From JBBTCX01 sp964494205 (lineage in GTDB: Bacteria > Planctomycetota > Phycisphaerae > UBA1845): a DNA stretch of 64,000 nucleotides. A program made the translations under genes and the position numbers. Shown here piece by piece: positions 43,988-51,600 of the stretch (its first letter is position 1; every line of letters begins with the position of its first letter). The stretch covers positions 1-64,000 of the forward strand of contig CAZBRD010000003.1 in assembly GCA_964494205.1 (NCBI GenBank). The letters are read 5' to 3'. The notes beneath the pieces were generated by a model, which was given only the letters and a program-made list of their open reading frames with translations, searched no databases and was not told the origin of the DNA.

Positions 43988-44605
43988 CTATGCGAATGTC
44001 GCGTAATCGTTGAATCGATTTTTGACTGTGTCCGCGTGGCCGCGCCAGACCAAATCATGCATTTCGAATAGATGAGTTCCGATGGCGTCGGTGATCGCGG
44101 TTGGATCAATTTGATTGAATGCTGCCGGGCTGAGTATTTCTTGCAGGCTGACCGGTTGGATGCTTTGATCGGGTAGTATGCGCTGGATGTGTTTGATGTT
44201 CAGGCCGATGCCGGTGAAGACCGCTTTGATTGTAGGGCCCTGGATAATTGATTCCGTTAGAATCCCGCCGAGCTTGCGGTTGTCGACATACAAGTCGTTG
44301 ATGGGTTTGAGGCGGATTGGAACATCAAACAGTTGTTTGAGAACATCTGCACACGCGACGCCGGCAGCCAGTGTCAGGATGCTGGTGTCCGGAAGCACGG
44401 CGCGTTCGGTTGGGTCGACGAAGGTGACGTAGATGCCCGCGTCGCGAGGAGAGCACCATGATTTGCCGCGCGTGCCGCGTCCTTTGGTTTGCTCTCGTGC
44501 GGTGACATAGGTTGGCGCAAGGATCTCGCCCGATTCGTACAACGACTTGGCGAGGTCGTTGGTTGAGTCGACGGTGTCGTAGTTGAATTTGCGGAACGCA
44601 ATCAT
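43988..44605 (-). CDS. birA: Biotin-[acetyl-CoA-carboxylase] ligase
   Basis: It attaches biotin to the carrier lysine of carboxylases. DSTND, GRGTRGKSWCSP, KPINDLYVDNRKLGGILTE and VFTGIGLNI are the BPL motifs in order; the usual KWPND is KPIND. At 205 aa it lacks the N-terminal DNA-binding domain and the C-terminal SH3-like domain appears short. A biotin carrier protein gene lies 1.3 kb away on the same strand. ATG 44605. Confidence 0.9.
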   Translation of the reverse strand: MIAFRKFNYDTVDSTNDLAKSLYESGEILAPTYVTAREQTKGRGTRGKSWCSPRDAGIYVTFVDPTERAVLPDTSILTLAAGVACADVLKQLFDVPIRLKPINDLYVDNRKLGGILTESIIQGPTIKAVFTGIGLNIKHIQRILPDQSIQPVSLQEILSPAAFNQIDPTAITDAIGTHLFEMHDLVWRGHADTVKNRFNDYATFA

Positions 44606-44653
44606 GCAATCAAGCGGGCAGTCATTTCACCTTGGCGAATTCTCGACAAAGAT

Positions 44654-44670
44654 GGCGGGTGAAACCCGCC
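44654..44670. repeat. GGCGGGT/ACCCGCC palindrome
   Basis: GGCGGGTGAAACCCGCC next to the 206-bp element copy B. Sister copies with other 3-base loops lie at 44939-44955 (TTG) and 58851-58867 (TTC). Confidence 0.75.
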
Positions 44671-44684
44671 CTTCAGGGGGGTCG

Positions 44685-44914
44685 GGTATGCGGACCACTG
44701 CTGTAAACATCTTGGCCGGAGCCCGTGAATCAATACAGACTCTACAAAACAAGGGTTTTCGAAACATCCGAATTTGGTTTCCAACGGAAAAGGCGTTCGT
44801 GCTTCCGAAAAATAGGGTGCGACAAAACTTGGAAGCACTCAAAACCAAGCGTTTCAGTATTGGCATCGCTGAATTTCGACCTCGGAAGATGTTTACAGCG
44901 GTGGTCTGCGGACC
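44685..44914. mobile_element. MITE-like element, copy B
   Basis: The inner 206 bp (44697-44902) are, by direct comparison, the exact reverse complement of 16677-16882. Flanks are GGTATGCGGACC (44685-44696) and GGTCTGCGGACC (44903-44914), an 11/12 direct repeat. The inverted ends run from 44693 to 44713 and from 44886 to 44906. Frames are open through it on both strands, but no start or protein family supports a gene. Confidence 0.85.
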
Positions 44915-44938
44915 CGACCTACTTCTTTCCTTGGGTTG

Positions 44939-44955
44939 GGCGGGTTTGACCCGCC
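44939..44955. repeat. GGCGGGT/ACCCGCC palindrome
   Basis: GGCGGGTTTGACCCGCC on the far side of element copy B, just past the end of the HMG-CoA lyase gene. Confidence 0.7.
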
Positions 44956-44965
44956 GTTCTTCCAT

Positions 44966-45889
44966 CTATTGGCGTTCATCACATGCACCAAGCGACCTCA
45001 AGCGTTTCCATTGCTTGCTAGGCAAATCGCGCTTCAGAACACCAGCCATGAAGTTGGATGCCTCGGCCAGCTTGGTTATCGAAACGCCATGCGCGATACC
45101 CATGCGGTCGAGGAAATAGACGAGGTCTTCGGTCGCCAGATTGCCCGAAGCGCCGGGGGCGTAGGGGCAGCCGCCGAGGCCGCCTGCGGAGGCGTCAAAT
45201 GTCTGAATGCCTAGTTCGAGTCCCGCGTAGACATTTGCGAGTGCGGTTCCGTAGGTGTCGTGAAAGTGTAGCGCGATTCGTTCCTTCGGAATCGACTGAA
45301 GCAGATAGCCGACGGTTTCGTGTACGTCCTTGGGGCTAGAAGCACCGATGGTGTCACTGACTGCCACTTCGTCGACGCCAACCTGAAGGAGTGCCTGGCA
45401 AACGTCGAGCACTTTGGTGCGGTCGATGTCTCCTTCGAAGGGACAAACGAAAGCGGTTGACACATAGCCGCGTACGGTGATTCCCTGAGCCAATGCCTCG
45501 CGAACGACGGGGGCGAAGGCTTTGAGTGAATCCGCGATCGACATCTGGATGTTTCGCTGGGTGAAGGATTCCGAGGCGGCTGTGAAGACGGCGATTCGTT
45601 TGATGCCGGACTGAATCGCCCGTTCGAGACCTTTTTGGTTGGGGACCAGGGCCGAGTATTGCACGGTTGAGTTTGTTGGAAGTTGGCGGATGACATCGAG
45701 GGCGTCAGCCAGTTGCGGAATGGCCTTGGGGTGGACGAAGGAGGAGACCTCGATGTTCTGCAAACCGGATTCCGCGAGCAGTTGGATGAAACGCACCTTG
45801 GCTGCGGTGTCGACGGTTTCGGGCTCGTTTTGCAGGCCGTCGCGGGGGCCGACTTCGACGATTTTCACTTTGGCGGGGAGCGGCGTCAT
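44966..45889 (-). CDS. mvaB: Hydroxymethylglutaryl-CoA lyase
   Basis: It cleaves HMG-CoA to acetyl-CoA and acetoacetate, the last step of leucine breakdown. The HMGL-like barrel is shown by KIVEVGPRDGLQNE (catalytic Arg/Asp), SSFVHPKAIPQLAD, SDTIGASSP, HFHDTYGTALAN (metal His pair) and GGLGGCPYAPGASGN with the conserved Cys loop. 307 aa, full length. ATG 45889 overlaps the stop of the biotin-carrier gene (ATGA). Confidence 0.94.
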   Translation of the reverse strand: MTPLPAKVKIVEVGPRDGLQNEPETVDTAAKVRFIQLLAESGLQNIEVSSFVHPKAIPQLADALDVIRQLPTNSTVQYSALVPNQKGLERAIQSGIKRIAVFTAASESFTQRNIQMSIADSLKAFAPVVREALAQGITVRGYVSTAFVCPFEGDIDRTKVLDVCQALLQVGVDEVAVSDTIGASSPKDVHETVGYLLQSIPKERIALHFHDTYGTALANVYAGLELGIQTFDASAGGLGGCPYAPGASGNLATEDLVYFLDRMGIAHGVSITKLAEASNFMAGVLKRDLPSKQWKRLRSLGACDERQ

Positions 45890-46407
45890 GACTCTTCAAC
45901 CGGGTCGAGCGAGAGAAGAACGGCGCCGAGGTCTACCATTTGGCCGGCGGAGCAACGGACCTCGCGAACGATGCCAGCGTGTGGCACCGACAAAGTCATC
46001 TCCATCTTCATCGATTCCATGATAACCAGCGGCTGATGTGCTTCGAAGCGTTGGCCGGCCGTTACGTTCAGCTTGAGGATCGAACCGGGCATCGGGGCTG
46101 TGAGCGACTCGTGCAGTGCTCCGGCGGTCGAATGGTCCGTGGTCCCACCCGCGTCCACTATCTCGAACACGTAGTTCCGTCCGCCGACCCAGACAGTGAC
46201 GGTCTTGTCCTTGCTGAGCACGTGGAAGTTGACGGTGCGTCCATGCAGACGGAGGCGGCCGCGGTCGTGGCCAGTGTTTTCAATTTCCACTTCGAATGAG
46301 CGGTCGCCGCGGTGGAAGGAATGGTGGCCATGCGCTCCGGAGCGAGTGCGTTGCAACTCGACTTCGAATTGTTCGTCGCGACCCTTCAGGCGGAATAATC
46401 GTTTCAT
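45886..46407 (-). CDS. Biotin carboxyl carrier subunit
   Basis: A 173-residue biotin carrier. The C-terminal lipoyl/biotinyl domain has the biotin site MESMKMEM (AMKM-type) and the hairpin PMPGSILKLNVTAGQ. The N-terminal ~90 residues (RLRLHGRTVNFHVLS..., VWVGGRNYVFEIVD) resemble the BT linker region of methylcrotonyl/propionyl-CoA carboxylase alpha chains, normally fused behind the carboxylase domain. ATG 46407 lies 2 bases after the stop of the biotin carboxylase gene, with GGAGGGG inside that gene's end. Confidence 0.9.
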   Translation of the reverse strand: MKRLFRLKGRDEQFEVELQRTRSGAHGHHSFHRGDRSFEVEIENTGHDRGRLRLHGRTVNFHVLSKDKTVTVWVGGRNYVFEIVDAGGTTDHSTAGALHESLTAPMPGSILKLNVTAGQRFEAHQPLVIMESMKMEMTLSVPHAGIVREVRCSAGQMVDLGAVLLSLDPVEES

Positions 46408-46409
46408 GA

Positions 46410-47912
46410 TTACACACCCCTCCAGGCTGGGAGCCGTCGCCACGGGCTTGCATCCCGCACATCGCCGAACTTGCCATTGCCGATGGTGGACGAAGTCGAG
46501 CTTAGGGATCGACCTGCGAGCATGGCGGCGATCAGCGCTTCGTCTGGAATTTCCGCCGGTGAGTGAACATGAATGGGATGGTCGGCCAGGAATTGCGTGT
46601 AGATTTTCCCGGCGCGGAACGCGGAATCCTGAATCAATGCCCGAAGGAAATCGATGTTGGTCGTCACACCCAGCACGACGAAATTGCTCAAGGCCCAATC
46701 GAGACGGGCGAGCGTTTCCTCGCGATCGCGGCCCCACGCGATGAGTTTGGCCAGCATCGGGTCGTAATAAATGCTCACGGTGTCGCCCTCGACGACGCCG
46801 GTGTCGACGCGGATGTTGGGGCCGCAGGGTGGAACGTAGTGTTCGAGTTTCCCGATGGAGGGTAGGAACCCCTTGCTCGCGTCCTCGGCGTACACGCGCA
46901 CTTCCATGGCGTGGCCGGTTTGCGTGAGGGACTCCTGCGTGAAGGGCAGCCGCTCGCCGGATGCGACGAGTAATTGTGCGCGAACGAGATCGTAGCCGGT
47001 GACAGTCTCTGTCACCGGATGTTCTACTTGTAGGCGCGCGTTCACTTCGAGGAAGTAGAAGTTGCCTGCGTCGTCTACGAGGAATTCGACGGTGCCCGCG
47101 TTGGCGTAACCAACTGCCTTGGCAGTTTTGACTGCGGCTTCGCCCATGCGCCGGCGAAGGTCAGGGGAAACGGCCATCGAAGGTGACTCTTCGACGATTT
47201 TCTGGTGTCTGCGCTGGATGGAGCATTCGCGCTCGAAGAGGTACACCGCGTTTCCGTGCGAGTCGCCGAAAATCTGAATCTCGATGTGGCGGGCGCGGGC
47301 GATGTACTTTTCGAGAAAGATGCGCGAATCGCCGAAGGCACTGCCTGCCTCGCGCGAGGCGGATTCGATCGCCTGCGGAAGGTCGGCTTCGTTTTCGACG
47401 AGGCGCATTCCCTTGCCGCCGCCGCCTGCTGCGGCCTTGACCATGACGGGGAATCCGATCGCTTTCGCTTCTTTTGCAATCGAGGCGATGTCGGTGTTGG
47501 GGTCGCCGGTCCAGCCGGGAACAGTGGGAACGCCGGCTTTTTTCAGTGTTTCCTTGGCTGTGATCTTGTTGCCCACTGCACGCATCGTTTGCGGCGAGGG
47601 GCCGATGAAGGTGATGCCCGCGTCGGCGCATGCTTGGGCGAAGGCGGCGTTTTCGGAGAGAAATCCGTAGCCCGGGTGAATGGCGTCCACACCGTTGCGT
47701 CGTGCGATGTCGAGAATCTTGTCGCCGCGCAGGTAAGTTTCAGCCGACGTGTTGCCTTCCAAGTGATGCGCTTCGTCTGCGCTGCGAACGTGCAGCGCGC
47801 TGCGATCCGGGTCGCTGTAGACTGCCGCGACGGCAATGCCCATTTGCTTGAGGGTCGCAGCCACTCGGACGGCAATTTCCCCGCGATTGGCGATCAAGAC
47901 CTTTTTGAACAC
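46410..47912 (-). CDS. Biotin carboxylase subunit (probably methylcrotonyl-CoA carboxylase)
   Basis: An ATP-grasp biotin carboxylase: KVLIANRGEIAVRV, AIHPGYGFLSEN, VKAAAGGGGKGMR, ECSIQRRHQKIVEE, EFLVDDAGNFYFLEVNARLQVEHPVTE. It carboxylates carrier-bound biotin using ATP and bicarbonate. The last ~55 residues (SPWRRLPAWRG) match the start of the BT domain of acyl-CoA carboxylase alpha chains, so the usual ~660-residue chain is split here at residue 500. Neighbours (enoyl-CoA hydratase, HMG-CoA lyase) favour methylcrotonyl-CoA as substrate. The carboxyltransferase subunit is not in the window. Confidence 0.92.
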   Translation of the reverse strand: MFKKVLIANRGEIAVRVAATLKQMGIAVAAVYSDPDRSALHVRSADEAHHLEGNTSAETYLRGDKILDIARRNGVDAIHPGYGFLSENAAFAQACADAGITFIGPSPQTMRAVGNKITAKETLKKAGVPTVPGWTGDPNTDIASIAKEAKAIGFPVMVKAAAGGGGKGMRLVENEADLPQAIESASREAGSAFGDSRIFLEKYIARARHIEIQIFGDSHGNAVYLFERECSIQRRHQKIVEESPSMAVSPDLRRRMGEAAVKTAKAVGYANAGTVEFLVDDAGNFYFLEVNARLQVEHPVTETVTGYDLVRAQLLVASGERLPFTQESLTQTGHAMEVRVYAEDASKGFLPSIGKLEHYVPPCGPNIRVDTGVVEGDTVSIYYDPMLAKLIAWGRDREETLARLDWALSNFVVLGVTTNIDFLRALIQDSAFRAGKIYTQFLADHPIHVHSPAEIPDEALIAAMLAGRSLSSTSSTIGNGKFGDVRDASPWRRLPAWRGV

Positions 47913-47919
47913 GCGTGGG

Positions 47920-48708
47920 TTACTCCGGCTTGATCCAGTTCGGGGTTCGTTTTTCGAGGAATGCTTTGAGGCCTTCCTGACCTTCGGCAGAAACGCGGCG
48001 TTCGGCGATTCGATTGGTAGTCAGCTTTTCGATTCGCGTCCAGTCCGCACCGGCGACTTCGCGTAGCGTGTGTTTGCAGACAGCAAGCGCGCCGGGGGCG
48101 TTTTCCATCAGCGACTTGGTGATCTGCCTGATCCACGTGTCCATTGATTCGACGTCGTCGCACACTTCGGCGATCAGGCCGATGCGTTTGGCTTCAGTGG
48201 CGTCGAACTTTTCGGCAGTGAGGCCGTAACGGCGCATGTGTCCCATGCCGATTTTTTCGAGAACGAAAGGAGAGATAACAGCCGGGATGATTCCGAGTTT
48301 GACCTCGCTTAGGCTGAACACGGCGGACTTTACAGCAACGGCAATATCAACTGCAGCGGTCAGGCCGACACCGCCGCCAATGGCGGCACCGTGGATTCGG
48401 GCGATGACCGGTTTGGGGCAGTTGCGGATAGCCAGCAACATGCGTGAGAGGATCGAGGCATCAGCCACGTTTTGGTCGAAGGTGAAATCGACCATGCGTT
48501 TCATCCAATTCACGTCCGCGCCGGCGCAGAATGATTTGCCCTCGGATCGCAGAATGATCACGCGGACATCGGCGGATTCGCCCAGCTCGGCGAACGCGTC
48601 GGTGAGTTCCTGCATCACGACTTCGTTGAAGGCGTTGTGCAGATCGGGGCGGTTCAGGGCTACGGCTGCGACGCCATCACCCAGGGTAGTTTGAACAAAA
48701 GTCGCCAT
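47920..48708 (-). CDS. Enoyl-CoA hydratase (probable methylglutaconyl-CoA hydratase)
   Basis: A crotonase-fold protein of 262 aa: NRPDLHNAFNE, SFCAGADVNWMKRM (oxyanion-hole region) and ARIHGAAIGGGVGLTAAVDIAVA. DVNWMKRM is typical of the methylglutaconyl-CoA hydratase (LiuC) group, and the operon (biotin carboxylase, carrier, HMG-CoA lyase downstream) supports that assignment. Seven bases separate it from the carboxylase gene. ATG 48708 with GAGGAGCT-type purines upstream. Confidence 0.9.
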   Translation of the reverse strand: MATFVQTTLGDGVAAVALNRPDLHNAFNEVVMQELTDAFAELGESADVRVIILRSEGKSFCAGADVNWMKRMVDFTFDQNVADASILSRMLLAIRNCPKPVIARIHGAAIGGGVGLTAAVDIAVAVKSAVFSLSEVKLGIIPAVISPFVLEKIGMGHMRRYGLTAEKFDATEAKRIGLIAEVCDDVESMDTWIRQITKSLMENAPGALAVCKHTLREVAGADWTRIEKLTTNRIAERRVSAEGQEGLKAFLEKRTPNWIKPE

Positions 48709-48874
48709 AAGCTCCTCGAAACGCGCGGCGTTGGGACTCGGTCACGCGGTCACAGGTCCGAAAATGGATTGTCGGGTGAGGGTGGGGGACCGTCAATCAG
48801 AGGGGTCTAACTTGGGCCAGTGGCAAGTGTCTAGTAGGCGGGCCTATGTGTTGCTCGGAAAGGAACTGGTTGCT

Positions 48875-49171
48875 ATGACGCTGATTTGCCTGTTGTTGCC
48901 GCTACTGATGAGCCAACCAACCACACAGAACGTTCAGCAACCGCCAGCGATGGTGGGACAAGGGGTCGGTCGTCCGTCGCCGCGTCACGCGCCTGCTCAG
49001 GCTCGCTTGATGGCCCGTCGAGCGGCGGAGGTCCGGGCAGTGCATTCACTAGGCCTGCAGGCTACCGGCCAGCAAAGCTTCTTCATCCGAGAATTTCAAT
49101 ATCAGAATCACGGTGTACGGCCGGATGGTTCGGTGGTTGTGACCGCGACGTTCCGTAGAACGACGTTTTAA
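48875..49171 (+). CDS. Small exported hypothetical protein
   Basis: A 98-residue product with a signal-peptide-like start (TLICLLLPLLMSQP) and a Gln/Pro/Arg-rich mature part ending in VVVTATFRRTTF. No family recognised. AAGGA lies 11 bases before ATG 48875; the frame is open back to 48731. It overlaps the end of the convergent uvrA-like gene by 4 bases. Confidence 0.55.
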   Translation: MTLICLLLPLLMSQPTTQNVQQPPAMVGQGVGRPSPRHAPAQARLMARRAAEVRAVHSLGLQATGQQSFFIREFQYQNHGVRPDGSVVVTATFRRTTF

Positions 49172-51096
49172 GCTTCGGCTTTTGATTTCTTCTTTGTTCG
49201 CGATTGTACGGCACGTCTTTCGACGGGACGCCTCTGTTTCGGAACCTCAATCGATTTTTTCCTGCTTAGAAACTGGCCGGTGATTGAGCGATCGTTGGCC
49301 ATCATGTCATCGAGGTCGCCATGTGCGACAACTTCGCCACCTCGGACGCCCGGGCCGGGGCCAAAGTCCACAAGATAATCGGCTGCGAGCATCGTCTCTT
49401 CGTCGTGTTCGACTACGATCACCGTGTTGCCCTGATCGCGAAGGCGGCGGAGGGATTCGAGCAGCTTCAGATTGTCGCGCGGGTGCAGGCCGATGCTGGG
49501 TTCATCGAGGATGTAGAGCACGTCGACGAGGCCCGCGCCGATCTGGCTGGCCAATCGAATGCGCTGCGATTCTCCGCCGGAGAGCGTGGGGGCGGTGCGG
49601 TCGAGCGCGAGGTATTCGAGACCGACATCGCAGAGGAACTTCAGGCGGCCGCGAATTTCCTTGATCGCATCTTTCGCGATGATCTGCTCGGTCGGAGTCA
49701 GACTCAGATTGGCGAAGAATTCGGCTGCGTCGCGAATCGATTGCTTCGAGATGTCGTCGATGGCGCGCCCGCCGAGTTGCACGGCTAGCGCTTGCCGATT
49801 CAGTCTTGCTCCGTTGCAGACCGTACATGTGGCTGAGCGCATGTATTTTTCGTAGTAGCCGCGAATCCAACTCGATTTGGCCTTGCGGTGTTTCTCGCGA
49901 AGCTCGGCGATGACACCGTCAAACGTTCCGCCATGCCGCCACACTCCGCCGGACCAACGCCATTCAAAAGTCAGATGCTGTTTTCCCAAACCGAAGAGCA
50001 GAGTGTCGCGGGCTTTGGTGGGCAAATCCTTCCACGGTGTTTTCAAATCAAAGCCGATATGACGTGCGACGGCTTCGTAGATGTGGCGTCGCCACCGGCC
50101 GATGCGGTTTTTCATGGGTTCGATCGCGAGTTTCAGGAACGATTTTGTGGGGTCGGGGACGAGCAACTCCGGGTCGAAGTCGAAGGTCGTGCCTAGGCCG
50201 TCGCAGCGCTGACACATGCCAGTGGGGGAGTTGAAGCTGAACAACTGCGGTGAGGGTGGCTCGAAGCTGAGGTTGCAGCGGGGGCACGCGTATTGTGACG
50301 AGAAGAGGATGTCGCGCGACCTAGATTCCGCGATCGAATCGCCTTCGGACGACTTTGGCTTTGCTCGACCGGCGTCTTCGGCAACCTGAATGATCAGCAG
50401 ACCCTCTCCGATTTTCAAAGCGGTTTCGACTGCTTCGGCGAGGCGAGGTCTAATAGTCTGAGTGATGGTCAATCGATCGACCACAATTTCGATATCGTGG
50501 CGTTTGTTTTTCTCGAGCGAGGGAGCGTCCGCCAGGTTGTACACAACGCCATCGATTCTCGCCCGAGCGAAACCCTGCCGGATCATGTCCGAAAAGAGAT
50601 CGCGGAACTCGCCTTTCTGGCTGCGGACTTTGGGTCCGAGTATCAGCAGAGCAGCGCCGGCAGGAAGCGTGAGGATGCGCGAGACGATCTGTTCACGGGT
50701 TTGTGCTTCGATGGGTTGGCTGCACTCGGGGCAATGCTGGCGACCGACGTGTGCGTAGATGACGCGAAGATAATCGTGAATCTGTGTGACGGTGCCGACG
50801 GTGCTGCGCGGATTCCAGCCGCTGGTTTTTTGCTGGATCGAGATCGCGGGGCTGAGGCCGGTAATCTGATCGACGTCCGGTTTGGCAAGTTGGCCGATAA
50901 ATTGCCGTGCGTATGAGCTGAGCGATTCGAGATAACGACGTTGGCCTTCGGCGTACAAGGTGTCGAAAGCAAAGCTGCTCTTGCCGCTGCCTGATACGCC
51001 GGTTAAGCAGATGAGCTTGTTGCGCGGCAGCGTGAGGCTGACCTCCTTGAGGTTGTGCTCGCGCGCACCTTTGACCACGATGTCCGCTTCGCTCAT
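49168..51096 (-). CDS. uvrA: Half-length UvrA (N-terminal ABC module only)
   Basis: UvrA is the damage-sensing ABC ATPase of nucleotide excision repair, normally ~940 aa with two nucleotide-binding domains. This 642-residue protein has only the first: Walker A GVSGSGKSSFAFDTLYAEGQRRYLE begins near residue 33, zinc-site cysteines (CPECSQPI; CPRC/CQRCDGLG), CTVCNGARL, the signature LSGGESQRIRLASQIG near residue 500, Walker B LYILDEPSIGLHPRDN and VIVVEHDEE. It then ends in a basic tail (TKKKSKAEA) where the second half would begin. No second half follows. The gene looks intact and not broken by a frameshift. Confidence 0.88.
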   Translation of the reverse strand: MSEADIVVKGAREHNLKEVSLTLPRNKLICLTGVSGSGKSSFAFDTLYAEGQRRYLESLSSYARQFIGQLAKPDVDQITGLSPAISIQQKTSGWNPRSTVGTVTQIHDYLRVIYAHVGRQHCPECSQPIEAQTREQIVSRILTLPAGAALLILGPKVRSQKGEFRDLFSDMIRQGFARARIDGVVYNLADAPSLEKNKRHDIEIVVDRLTITQTIRPRLAEAVETALKIGEGLLIIQVAEDAGRAKPKSSEGDSIAESRSRDILFSSQYACPRCNLSFEPPSPQLFSFNSPTGMCQRCDGLGTTFDFDPELLVPDPTKSFLKLAIEPMKNRIGRWRRHIYEAVARHIGFDLKTPWKDLPTKARDTLLFGLGKQHLTFEWRWSGGVWRHGGTFDGVIAELREKHRKAKSSWIRGYYEKYMRSATCTVCNGARLNRQALAVQLGGRAIDDISKQSIRDAAEFFANLSLTPTEQIIAKDAIKEIRGRLKFLCDVGLEYLALDRTAPTLSGGESQRIRLASQIGAGLVDVLYILDEPSIGLHPRDNLKLLESLRRLRDQGNTVIVVEHDEETMLAADYLVDFGPGPGVRGGEVVAHGDLDDMMANDRSITGQFLSRKKSIEVPKQRRPVERRAVQSRTKKKSKAEA

Positions 51097-51267
51097 GTGA
51101 TGAATGGTAGAGTGATTGCGGCGCTGAGCAAGGTGGGGTGGTGTGCACGCAGGAAACGAGTGTGATGTTGAGGTTGTCGCACGTGATTGGAGAATTTACT
51201 TGAATGATAAGTCGATGAATTTGATGTGTGGAATAGTCAAAACCGTCGTGGAAGAAGCTGATTTTTC

Positions 51268-51296
51268 TTGAATTCCGGCCGTGTTCGGCGTATACT
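51268..51296 (+). promoter_or_regulatory. Strong promoter of a small RNA
   Basis: TTGAAT (51268-51273) and TATACT (51291-51296) are exactly 17 bases apart, putting the transcription start near 51303. No protein-coding gene follows on this strand. Confidence 0.7.
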
Positions 51297-51302
51297 AAAT
51301 TG

Positions 51303-51425
51303 CATTGAAAGGGCGATTGATAAGCCCTTGTCCCCTCCAAAAAATAGGGGACGACCAATTCGTGGGGAAGCCTCGCTTACGCGATTGCGGGAAACCGTCA
51401 GTCGTCTGACCGAGGCTTCTTTATT
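51303..51425 (+). ncRNA. Candidate small structured RNA
   Basis: About 120 bases with three successive stems: AAGGGC/GCCCTT (51309-51314 with 51324-51329), GTCCCCT/AGGGGAC (51330-51336 with 51346-51352), and GAAGCCTCG/CGAGGCTTC (51367-51375 with 51411-51419). The last encloses CGC-GATT-GCG and GTCAG-TCGT-CTGAC hairpins and is followed by TTTATT, a terminator. No reading frame or ribosome site fits, and it matches no RNA family I recognise (not tmRNA, SRP RNA, RNase P or a known riboswitch). A trans-acting sRNA is the best guess. Confidence 0.6.
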
Positions 51426-51445
51426 GCGCGCGGAGGTCTGTTCTG

Positions 51446-51533
51446 TCGCCCCGATGGGGCTTTGGTGTCAATGGGTGGCACTTTTAACCACGGCTTCCGC
51501 CGTGGGCTGTCCGCGTGTCGCCGCTGCCGCGGC
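51446..51533. repeat. Composite dispersed palindromic repeat, copy 3
   Basis: GCCCC-GAT-GGGGC (51448-51460), CCACGGC-TTCC-GCCGTGG (51488-51505) and GCCGC-TGCC-GCGGC (51520-51533) repeat the order seen at 17.2 and 33.0 kb. It fills much of the gap after the small RNA, and nothing else is seen up to 51600. Confidence 0.8.
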
Positions 51534-51600
51534 TAGGTTAGGACCGATCAATCGTCAGATGAGTTGGTGGAAAACTATCGCACGAAGTACTGTGGGCGCA

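Noticed and set aside
46408..46737. N-terminal extension of the biotin carrier frame
   Set aside because: This part lies in another frame of the biotin carboxylase gene and is Arg/His-rich; the ATG at 46407 has a strong ribosome site.
47205..47933. A 242-residue plus-strand frame over the biotin carboxylase
   Set aside because: Antisense shadow of a clearly conserved ATP-grasp enzyme.
49168..51096. UvrA as a pseudogene
   Set aside because: The frame is uninterrupted, keeps all ATPase motifs and ends cleanly in a basic tail; no remnant of the second half follows.
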